Shown here piece after piece: positions 39,601 through 48,594 of a stretch of 64,000 bases of DNA. The number at the start of each line of letters is the position of its first letter. Position 1 is the first letter of the stretch. The notes beneath the pieces are model-generated. The model was not told the origin of the DNA. It saw nothing but the letters and a program-made list of their open reading frames with translations, and ran no database searches. A program made the translations under genes and the position numbers. Origin of the DNA: Neostapfia colusana (lineage: Eukaryota > Streptophyta > Magnoliopsida > Poales > Poaceae); assembly GCA_030760725.1 (NCBI GenBank), contig JASWHV010000013.1:33948699-34012698 (forward strand). The letters run 5' to 3'.

Positions 39601-41167
39601 ATGCCACCAACTCACGGTTCGGGAGCTACCACCCGAACTACGTAAGGAGTTCGAACGGTTACACCTCGGATTCTTGAATAACATGGAAATGATAGAGATC
39701 CACTCCCCATTGGAACAAGAAATAAGAAAGGGACAAGCAACGGACGAGGGGATCAAGGAGATCAAGGGAAGGATCCGACAAGGGATAGAGAAAGATTTCA
39801 AAGAAGATGAAAAGGGTACGCTTTGGCTGGGAAAAAAGATTTGTGTGCCAAACCTAAGACACCTTCGCAACATGATATTAAAGGAGGCACTTGATTCACC
39901 CTATTCCATACATCCGGGGAGCACCAAAATGTACAAGGACTTGAAAACTTGCTATTGGTGGGATGGTATGAAAAGGGATATAGCCGAATACGTTGCCCTA
40001 TGCGACACATGCCAACGGGTAAAAGCCGAACATCAAAAACCCGCTGGATTGTTGCAACCTTTGAAAATACCTGAATGGAAATGGGAGGACATCAGTATGG
40101 ACTTTATTGTCGGATTGCCACGAACTCAGTCAGGATACGATTCCATCTGGGTCATTGTGGACCGGTTGACGAAAACCGCACATTTTCTTCCGGTAAAGGC
40201 CAGTTACAACGTTACACAGTTGGCAGAGTTGTACATGGAGCAGATCGTGTGCCGTCATGGAGTTCAGAAGAGGATAGTCTCAGATCGAGGTTCTCAGTTT
40301 ACCTCTAGATTCTGGAGGAAGCTGCAGAAAGCCAAGGGTACACGACTAGATTTTAGCTCCGCCTATCACCCACAAACAGATGGGCAAACTGAAAGGACGA
40401 ACCTAATTTTGGAGGACATGCTGAGAGCTTGCGCCTTGAAACGTGGGCGTAGTTGGGATAGGAGTTTACCGTATGCCGAGTTCTCCTATAACAACAGCTA
40501 TCAAGCTAGCTTGAAGACGTCTCCTTTCGAAGCCTTATATGGAAGACGGTGTAGAACGCCACTGTTCAGGAACGAGACTGGAGAGAACCAGGTGTTTGGA
40601 CCCGAAGTACTACAAGAGGCTGAAAAGCAAGTCCAAACGATACGGGAGAACTTAAAGGCTGCTCAGTCACGACAGAAAGGCTATGCGGACAATAGGCGTA
40701 GAAAGTTGACCTTTGAAGTTGGAGACTTCGTATACCTTAAGATATCGCCTATCCGAGGCCAACGACGTTTTAACGTCAAAGGCAAACTAGCGCCTCGCTA
40801 TATCGGACCATTTAAAATTTTGGGTAAGCAAGGAGAAGTAGCCTATCAACTAGAGCTCCCAAAACACCTCTCCGACGTACATGACGTGTTTCATGTATCT
40901 GAGCTCAAGAAGTGCTTGAGAATACCAGAGGAACAAGTGTCAATGGGAGAACTTAAACTTCAAGTGGACCTGACTTACGCAGAACACCCTATCCGAATCT
41001 TGGACGTAAAAGAAAGGGTCACCCGAAACAAAGTGATCCGATGGTGCAAGGTACAATGGAGCCATCACACTGAAGCTGAAGCCACATGGGAGCGTGAAGA
41101 GGATATCAAGGCTGAATTCCCCTATCTATTTTCTGTTAACGAATCTCGAGGGCGAGATTCAATTTAA
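36692..41167 (+). CDS. E8 gag-pol polyprotein, 1491 aa, uninterrupted
   Basis: One frame codes for the whole replication machinery. In order: capsid region (about 85-250); zinc knuckle CFACGEVGHFANQC (about 316-329); protease LFDSGASHSF with Asp398; RT with the catalytic box F709-I-D-D712; RNase H starting FDIYCDASRQGLG with Asp858; integrase zinc finger with His1074, Cys1104 and Cys1107; integrase core D1137, D1198, E1234, the last two separated by 35 residues; GPF module near 1366; chromodomain near 1445-1480 (WCKVQWSHHTEAEATWERE). Two oddities: RT has DLRSVYFQ where every other copy here has DLRSGY (Val651), and the first zinc-finger histidine is Leu1067. The stop overlaps the polypurine tract. 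Full length suggests recent activity; the substitutions question it. Confidence 0.95.
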   Translation: MVRGNASRRNVQEDDHEEVPANPGAGKNNLERLMAMQNQLMQTMIQTLGQLQDNQHPVPAPPPTHNKLGEFMRTRPPTFAQASDPMGADDWLKSMEKKLAIVQCNDREKVLFASHQLMGAAADWWDALSNAHANPETITWTEFKESFRSHYIPVGVMMLKRQEFEGLRQGQKSVNEYLNKFIQLSRYAPEDVNSDQRKQYLFMRGLNNEIQVQLLNNDYVSFQKLVDKAIVVENKIREIERECKRKIPYQPQRSNVRPRYMPPAPQYGSTTPTYRHGQPPQQRPFTPAPRVPMPSNNGAPVQNPRPNVPAAIGNKACFACGEVGHFANQCPKRGTGQQGNVPKKNQRPNGGDNQGNRGPQNYARGHVNHVTAEEAQQAKDVAIGMFLANSNPATILFDSGASHSFISSKYVAKHHLPVSHLECAMLVNSPGGEMRTSIVCPKVSLNIRGVDFLANLIVLDSHGIDIILGMEWLSKHNGVIQCAERSVQLTNEHGIRVEFESAPQATERADLNHVEGVALDNIPVVQEFSDVFPEELPGMPPDRDIEFAIDLVPGTAPIAKRPYRMPVNELVELKKQIQEQLEKGFIRPSSSPWGAPVLFVDKKDGTQRMCVDYRSLNEVTIKNKYPLPRIEDLFDQMKGAQVFSKIDLRSVYFQLKIKPSDIPKTAFRTRYGSYEYTVMSFGLTNAPAYFMYLMNKVFMEYLDKFVVVFIDDIMVYSKSKEEHEEHLRLTLQKLREHQLYAKLNKCQFWLREISFLGHIISKEGVSVDPGKVRDVLKWDQPRSVRDIRSFLGMAGYYRRFIKDFSKIAKPMTELLMKGKVFQWTQACQESFEELKKRLTTAPVLVLPDLSKSFDIYCDASRQGLGCVLMQEGQVVAYASRQLKKHELDYPTHDLELAAVVHALKIWRHYILGHRCEIYTDHKSLKYIFTQTDLNLRQRRWLELIKDYDVGINYHPGKANVVADALSRKGACHQLTVRELPPELRKEFERLHLGFLNNMEMIEIHSPLEQEIRKGQATDEGIKEIKGRIRQGIEKDFKEDEKGTLWLGKKICVPNLRHLRNMILKEALDSPYSIHPGSTKMYKDLKTCYWWDGMKRDIAEYVALCDTCQRVKAEHQKPAGLLQPLKIPEWKWEDISMDFIVGLPRTQSGYDSIWVIVDRLTKTAHFLPVKASYNVTQLAELYMEQIVCRHGVQKRIVSDRGSQFTSRFWRKLQKAKGTRLDFSSAYHPQTDGQTERTNLILEDMLRACALKRGRSWDRSLPYAEFSYNNSYQASLKTSPFEALYGRRCRTPLFRNETGENQVFGPEVLQEAEKQVQTIRENLKAAQSRQKGYADNRRRKLTFEVGDFVYLKISPIRGQRRFNVKGKLAPRYIGPFKILGKQGEVAYQLELPKHLSDVHDVFHVSELKKCLRIPEEQVSMGELKLQVDLTYAEHPIRILDVKERVTRNKVIRWCKVQWSHHTEAEATWEREEDIKAEFPYLFSVNESRGRDSI

Positions 41168-41174
41168 GGGGGGG
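41166..41174 (+). other. Polypurine tract of E8
   Basis: AAGGGGGGG, overlapping the gag-pol TAA (41165-41167) and six bases before the 3' LTR. Confidence 0.85.
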
Positions 41175-41180
41175 TAGATT

Positions 41181-44152
41181 TGTGACACCCTCGTCTCGGG
41201 TGTCAGCATATGTTCATGTTTATGGAAAAGAAAAACATTTTTAGAAAAGAGGGAACGGAGACAAGTATAAAAAAGATAGGCCATAATGCTCTCCGAGAAC
41301 GCCGAAGGCAACTTTCACGACCAGCAGACTACGTAGTGTGTTCGGAACTCATTCCCGAGAAATAGGGAGAGGTCCGACGCTAAACTGGATACGTGGCAGG
41401 CTCGGGGGTCACCTCCGCAATTGGAAAGAGGTCCGACCCTGTGGGATACGTACTACCCACGGAGATAGCCTCTGCGGAAGAAGCAAAGGCATTTTTCATA
41501 GGACACGTGTCATCCACGGAGCTAGTCCTCGCGGAAATAAGAGGACCAGTTGCAGGGGATACGCGTCAATCTCGGAACTCATCTCAGAGAAGTCCGGATC
41601 TATCGAACACGTGTTGCCACCGGAGCTTATCTCCGGAGGTCCGTCGCTGCTGGACACGTGTCGACCTCGGGGCATGTCCCTGAGGGAAGGAAAGGCGGAA
41701 AGACCGACACCCACACGTGGCGTGCGCGGAGCTCACCTCCAAAGAAGAGGGAGGTCTCGCTCGTAACACGCGGCACGACCGGAGCTCGTCTCTGCGGACG
41801 AGGAGATACCAGGCCCGGAGGACACGTGGAGCTTCCGGAGCTCATCATCACGGAGGTAACGAGTCTGGAGCAGTTTTTACGCGTAAAGATACCAGTACGC
41901 AACGAAACCGATCCAAACTCCACAATGTTACCAAAGATAAGACGTCAGGATCCAACAAGATCTGAATAAGACTCTTATTCGGGATCCAATCAGATTAGGA
42001 CTCTTCTCTTCCCGATTATAAATAGAACCCAAAACCTCTGGCCGAAACCATGAACTTATCTTTCAACTCCTGAGCCGACGACTTAGCGCTCTAGCCCTAA
42101 CTCGCCGAGCAAGACATCGCCGAAGCACAACAAGGGATATCACCGGGGAAGAACCAAGCGGTCTGAGGAGGACCTCAAAGACAAGAAGAGCGTGAGGTAG
42201 GACTTCAATACCAGCTTACGACATCATGTTGTTCATCTCTTTGCATCTGTTCTTCAATTCCTCTCGAACAGAAGCCTTTTCGTGGACAGATCACTCGATG
42301 ATCAGTTTGATCTAAAAACAAGATCATCGCCACGACCACCTTTGATCCGAATACCTCTGACCATGCAAGCCATGAAAGAACACGTACAGATCAATCTAAT
42401 CATAGGATAGCATGCATGTGCATCATCGCATCTAGTTTAGGGTTTTGTGCATGATATTGATTGCTGTGAATCTTGTATGCACGTGAATCCTACAATAGCA
42501 GGACAGGTTCAGGAAGCTGTCTACGACGAGCTACAGCAACCAGGTTTTGAGAATCAAGAACAACCGGAACCGCAAGAACAAGGCAAGTGCTCCTTGACCA
42601 TGTTGATCCTATGTTTTGGGTAAAACTATTTTGTTTTGCGAAAAGGTGTGTGTGCTGAGTCAAACATGATGGGAAACCCTTTTATAGGAGTTTACTAGTT
42701 TTGGTTAAACCACTCTTGTCACCTGGGAAGTTTTATGAGTCGGGTATGGTTTTTGTTTTATGCTTCGCTGAGTCCATGGGTTTGGGAAGCGAGATAGAGG
42801 TGTCTAGCTAACTGCACTCATAATAATAATGAGAAACTAATAAACATGGATCGGAGGGGGGTCTAGGCAAGCCTGGGTTTGTGTATGAGGTAGCATGAGA
42901 TGGTGGTTTTACTTGCCGTAGATCTAAGGACCGGTTCATGCATGCACATGCCAGGATAACAGTGCCACCACAAGGCCAAGTATGGGTGCGGCTTAGCTGA
43001 GTAATTAGGTAAGTTGCTAGAATGTTATGGACTGTGGAAGGCGCGGGGAATGGGAGTCGAGTGAGGACTGCCCTGGGAACTGCATGGCACAAGAGGAGGC
43101 CCGTGGGTGGGAGAATTGGAGATTCTAGCCTGCCGGTGAAACCTTAGTGAGTCCATACATCTAGTAACCCCTTTGTAAAGGCTATTTTGTGATCTCTTGA
43201 CCATACACCGACGGACGTGTACTGGTATAATGGAGGTTCTGCAGTCGCCGACGGGTGACGAAATCACAAACTCGTGGGTAAAGAGGTGCAAACTCTGCAG
43301 AGTTGTTAAAACTATCATGATAGCCGAGCTTACGGTTACGAGCACCTGGCTAAACTGCCATGATTAGATGGGATGGTTACTGGAATGGTTATTGGGAAGG
43401 TTCTTGGTTATGGTTTTGGTTATGGTTTGGAATTGTTAAGTCTCGATGATGAAAGGGTTGCATGACTGGTGGGTCATGATATGAGATTGGTCTCGATGCG
43501 AGACAAGGTTGTTCATGAGGTGAGATGGTAGCGAATACGAGGAGGTATTCGTGAGCATGAGTAAAGGATTGGTTAATGTTCGGATGGAACACAGGAAGTG
43601 ATGAAGGTATGTTGGTAGTTTAATACATGCTGGGACTACATTCATCTAAAGTTAAGTTGCTGTTTTATCATGATTTTATAAATTTGCTTTTCTGCAAATA
43701 AGCCTTTTGTACCTACCTTGTTTATGAGCTGCATATCATGTGTTATTCCCGCACTTGCTTAGTACACCATTGTACTCAAGCTTGCATTATTATTTCTTCA
43801 TCAACAGCAAAAGAAGGCTACTATGAAGACCGAGTAGAGCATTATGGCGTGTGATCTGTTCTCAACCTTGCCTGTGGAGGAAGTAGAGATGGAGTCACTT
43901 CTGTTTAGTTTTGCTTCCGCATTAGTTTTTGCTTCCGCATTTAAAAAAGATTTCCGCTGCGTAGAAATAAGGACTTCCGCTGTGAGCATGAGTCCAAGAC
44001 TCATGAGGTGCTGTAATAAACTATGTTATTCGTGGTAATATATAATCTGAATTCAGTTTGTGGAACGTATGTGTATGTGTGATGAACATCCTGGGCACAC
44101 ATATGCATTAGTTCTCGGTTCCGTGGTTTTCCACAGAATTGAGGGCGTCACA
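41181..44152 (+). repeat. E8 3' LTR (family C, 2972 bp)
   Basis: Copy of 33300-36262 with small differences, such as an extra TTATGG in a GGTTTTGGTT repeat near 43412 and an inserted AT in GTAGAGATGGAG near 43886. The G-box array is at 41331-41828, TATA at 42017 and AATAAA at 44015. Confidence 0.95.
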
Positions 44153-44157
44153 AAAGG
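44153..44157. other. Target-site duplication AAAGG, right copy (E8)
   Basis: Partner of 33295-33299. The E7 LTR resumes here. Confidence 0.95.
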
Positions 44158-44401
44158 TTTTTAATTTGGGTGAAATTTGGCATGGACAATACTAGCAACA
44201 TGTCGGAGTTTTTTATATGCCCAGCCCCTATATATTACATGTGGGAAATACCACTTTTCCAATATGTGAGTTTGTTCTCTAATGAGTATGTTGATGGTGG
44301 TTACTTGCTCTTCAAATGTGTTAATCAACTATCTTCAAATTAGGTGTGTGTGTGTGTGGTGATGAACACTTCAAGCATGTGTCAAAACTGAGGCTCTTAC
44401 A
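44153..44401 (-). repeat. E7 3' LTR, 5' piece
   Basis: On the minus strand starts TGTAAGAGCCTCAG directly after the polypurine tract and continues over the E8 insertion into 33299. The same sequence in inverted orientation starts E4 at 21423. A (TG)n run lies at 44345-44358. Confidence 0.88.
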
Positions 44402-44403
44402 TT

Positions 44404-44416
44404 CCTTCCCCCTTAA
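44404..44416 (-). other. Polypurine tract of E7
   Basis: On the minus strand TTAAGGGGGAAGG, ending just before the 3' LTR start at 44401. Confidence 0.8.
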
Positions 44417-44470
44417 AAGAATCTTGTCCCGAGATTATAAGGTGAAAATGAGAGAGAGGACGGTGGAAAA

Positions 44471-47400
44471 TTACCAGAGATGCGACGTGAAAAAGTCGGG
44501 GTAGTTAGCACGAAGAAATCCTTCGCTCTCCCATGTCGCTTCATCCACGGAGTGATTACTCCATAGAATCTTGTAAAACCACAACGTACGGTTGCGTGTG
44601 GTTCAGGCCTTCTCATCAATAATCTGAACAGGTTCCTCCCGATAGGTGAGATCCGGTTGCATTGCTTCAATGTCCCCCATCTGAACGGTAGTAGATAGCT
44701 TGAGACACTTCCTCAGCTGGGAAATGTGAAAGACGTTGTGCACACCGGAAAGTGCTTCTGGTATTCTCAGCCGGTATGCTACTGATCCACATCTTTCGGC
44801 AATCTGGAATGGGCCGATGAATCGGGGTGCTAACTTTCCTCTCACCCCTAATTTGTTTACGCCCTTGGTTGGAGACAAACGTAGGTATACGTGATCCCCG
44901 ACTTCAAACTTCAACGGGCGTCTTCTCCGGTCCGCATACTGTTTCTGACGGGATTGGGCGGCTTTTAGGTTCGCTTGAATCAGCCGAACCTTTTCTTCCG
45001 GGTTTTTGACAAGGTCAATCCCGAAGGTAACCCTTTCGCCAGACTCACACCAATTCAATGCTGTGCGGCATTTTCTCCTGTATAGCGCCTCATAGGGCGC
45101 CATCCTGATGCTGGCTTGGTACTCATTGTTGTACGATAACTTGGCTAACGGCAAGTGATCATCCCAATTCTTGCCGTGGTTGATAGCACAAGATCGTAGC
45201 ATGTCTTCTAGGATCTGGTTTACCTGCTCGGTTTGCCCATCCGTCTGCGGGTGATACGCTGAACTACGGATCAGCTTCGTCCCCAAGGCAGCGTGTAGCT
45301 GCTCCCAAAAACGGGACACAAATAAAGTGCCCCGATCCGATATGACGGTACGGGGTACGCTGTACAAGCATAGGATCCGTGAGATGTACAGTTCAGCGTA
45401 CTTCTTGGCGTTGTAGTTGGTGTTGACCGGGATGAAATGGGCAACATTGGTGAGCCGATCGACGATCACCCACACAGAATCATGTTTCTGCAAGGTGGTG
45501 GGTAAACTGACGATGAAGTCCATGCTCACGTCCTCCCACTTCCAGGCAGGAACACCCAGTGGTTGTAGCAGTTCCGGTTTCCGCATATGGTCTGCCTTCA
45601 CCCTTCGACATGTATCACACTTGGACACGTACTTCGCGATCTCCCGCTTCATCCGTGTCCACCAAAACTTGCCTCTGAGTTCGTGATACATTTTGTTGCT
45701 GCCGGGGTGAATCGAAAATTTTGATAAGTGAGGCTCATCAAAGATTTTCTTCCGTAGCTCCGGGTTACGGGGACGATCCGGTCCATGAACCATAGGACGC
45801 CGTCTCCGTCCTTCTGGAAACATTTCAGCTCCCCACTGTTTACACGTCTCCGCAAATGCGACATGCCCTTGTCATGTTTCTTAGCTGCCGCTATCTCTTC
45901 ACGGATGGTGGGGACCAAAACTAGGTTGTAGAGAGCTCCATGTGGAATCACATGTAGTGGTGGTTCACTCTCTTTCAATGGTGTGATGGTCAGATTGTTG
46001 ACGTGTGACTTGCAACTCAGTGCATCCGCCACTACGTTTGCCTTGCCGGGGTGATAATGGATCTCTATTTCGTAATCCTTTATCAACTCTAACCATCTTC
46101 GCTGCCTCATGTTCAGCTCCTTCTGAGTGAATATGTACTTGAGGCTCTTGTGGTCGGTATATAGATGTACGAGGTTACCGAGTAGGTAGTGCCTCCACAT
46201 TTTCAGTGCAAGTACCACGGCAGCGAGCTCCAAGTCATGGGTTGGATAATTTTGCTCATGGTTTCTAAGCTGCCGTGATCCATACGCGACCACTCTTCGG
46301 TCTTGCATCAGCACACATCCGAGCCCGATGCCGGATGCATCGCAGTACACATCGAACGGTTTTGTTGTGTCTGGCTGCGCCAAAACCTGTGCTGATGTTA
46401 GGTGCTTGACTAAAGCCTTGAATGCTGCTTCACATGCCGGACTCCAAACATATTTGGTAGCCTTCTTCAGCAGCTCCGTCATTGGCTTGGCAATCTTTGA
46501 GAAGTTCAGAATGAACCTCCGATAGTATCCTGCAAGTCCGAGGAAAATCCGTACCTCGTTAACAGTTCTCGGGGACTTCCAATTCAGCACTTGAGTGATC
46601 TTACTCGGGTCTACAGCGATACCATCCGCTGAGATGATATGCCCGAGAAAAGGCACTTGAGATATCCAGAATTCGCACTTGCTGAATTTCGCGTATAGCT
46701 TGTGATCCCGCAGCCGTTGCAAGACTACACGCAGATGCTTCTTGTGATCTTCCTCCGACTTGGAATATACCAGGATATCGTCGATGAAGACCACGACAAA
46801 CTTGTCCCGCTCCGGCATGAATACCGAGTTCATTAGATACATGAAGTGAGCTGGAGCATTGGTGAGGCTGAAGGACATGACCAGGTACTCATAAAGTCCG
46901 TACCTCGTCGAGAAAGCCGTCTTCGGAATATCCTCAGCCCTTATCTTAATCTGATGGTACCCGGATCTTAAGTCCATCTTGGAAAAGATCTTTGCTTTGA
47001 CCAACTGATCAAACAACATGTCGATCCGTGGCAACGGGTACTTGTTCTTGATGGTTACGGCATTTAATGGACGATAGTCCACGCAGAGCCGCAACGTCTC
47101 ATCCTTTTTCTTTACAAATAATGCCGAACAGCCCCATGGCGAGGAGCTCGGCCTAATAAAACCCATCCCCAGGAGGTCCGTGAGCTGAGTCTTCAGTTCA
47201 GCCAACTCCTGGGGCGCCATCTTGTACGGCCTTCGGGATATTGGCATGGTTCCCGGTGCAAGTTCAATCTTGAACTCCACCTCTCTATCGGGCGGCATCC
47301 CAGGCAAATCGTCCAGGAATACGTCAGGGAACTCTCGTACCACTGGAATATCTTCCAATCTGATAGTTGTGGCTTGATATACACTTGGAAGTTTTATTTC

Positions 47401-48594
47401 TGGACTGTCCAGAAATAAGGAGTGAGATTTGTGCACTTCTGAGTTTAAGTGCAAAACTCGGAGGACGGTGTCTAAAACAGCGCCGTGGCGGGTTAACCAC
47501 GACATCCCTAAGATGACATCGACCTTTTGTCCGTCTAAGATTATGAGAGACGTAGGGTAAACTCTACCCTCTAAGCACAATGGCGCTTTGGGGACCATCA
47601 TGCTTGCTGAAATTTTCCCACCCGGTGAACAGATCACATAAGGGCTATCGGTGGGTAGTATTTGCAAGCTATATTTATCAATGAAAGCTTGGCTAATGAA
47701 GCTATGCGTGGCGCCTGAATCAAGCAATACTATGGCGGGATGCTGGAACATACCCGCAAGGATTGGCTCACCCTCCGGCACGTCCTCTATGGCAAGCTGG
47801 TGGACAGTGCCGGGCCTAGCGTTGGCCCGCCACGCATTAGTAGGGTTCCGGGGTTGATTCCTCCCTGGAAACTGCAGTGCAACTCCGCCGCCTTGCCTCT
47901 CCGGACAACTGCTGGCGAAGTGTCCTGGACGGCCACACTTATAATATGTGGCCGCTGCTTGTGCGGTGCTCGGGGGACGAAAGCCGGCATGCGCTGCTGA
48001 GGTGCATACGCACGCGGCATCGTCTGCTGCTTCTGTTGTTGTTGCGGAGGTGGTACTGGCAGTGCCGGCCTGAATGCCGGTGACGAGTACGGCCGACTGC
48101 GGAACGGCATCGACCTCTGTGGTGGCTGCCAGCGTGGACCTGATGGTGGGCGATTCACCATCCAAAACTTTTGAGAAGGACCACTTCCCTCTCTGCTGCT
48201 TTCCGGCGCGCTTCGCTTTCTCTCCGCCGCCGCTAACTCCTTGCCGGAGTCCTCTTGAACAATCGCAGCATCAATAATGTCATTGAGGCTGCCGCGATTG
48301 AACATCGCCAACTTGTCCTTCAGCAGCGGATTAAGCCCATGGTAAAAGTGGTCCCGCCGCTTCTCGTCGGTATCGGCGTGATACGACGCGTAGAGAGCGA
48401 GATCGTTGAACGCCCTGGAATATTCCAGCGCGTTCCGGCTCCCTTGCAGCAGGTGTAGAAACTCCTGTGTCTTCCTCTTCATCAGACCCAGCGGTATGTG
48501 ATAGGCCCTGAAGGCCGTCCGGAACTCCGCCCAGGTCATAACTCGGTCGGTGGGCTGTGAAGCACAGAAGTTTGCCTACCACGCGCTCGCGGAT
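44471..48594 (-). pseudogene. E7 gag 3' part and pol, broken
   Basis: Gag resumes at 48594 with TAG at 48576-48578, then an open capsid part (MTWAEFRTAFRAYHIPLG). A frameshift near 47970 separates it from the knuckle YYKCGRPGHFASSC, whose first zinc cysteine is tyrosine. Protease (LLDSGATHSF), RT (DLRSGYHQI, FIDD, but FSLTNAP where the other copies have FGLTNAP), RNase H (FDVYCDASG) and the start of integrase (838-codon frame, 48165-45649) follow. A frameshift near 45775 lies before SKFSIHPGS, and the integrase core continues to 44603. TGA at 44603-44605 precedes the chromodomain (FYKILWSNHSVDEATWE), which ends at TAA 44471-44473. The breaks make it inactive. Confidence 0.9.
48590..48594. other. 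Target-site duplication CGGAT, left copy (E9)
   Basis: Directly before the E9 terminus TGTGACACCC; repeated at 59512-59516. It lies inside the E7 gag frame. Confidence 0.95.

Larger units (their letters stand above)
33300..44152 (+). mobile_element. E8: family-C Ty3/gypsy element, full length, open gag-pol
   Basis: 10,853 bp in the order 5' LTR (33300-36262), PBS, leader, single gag-pol frame (36692-41167), polypurine tract, 3' LTR (41181-44152). Perfect AAAGG duplications flank it. The LTRs differ at roughly 45-50 places by eye over about 2.97 kb, the youngest look in the window. It is inserted in the E7 3' LTR in antisense orientation. All domains are present in order, but conserved residues are changed in RT and integrase. 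Confidence 0.96.
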
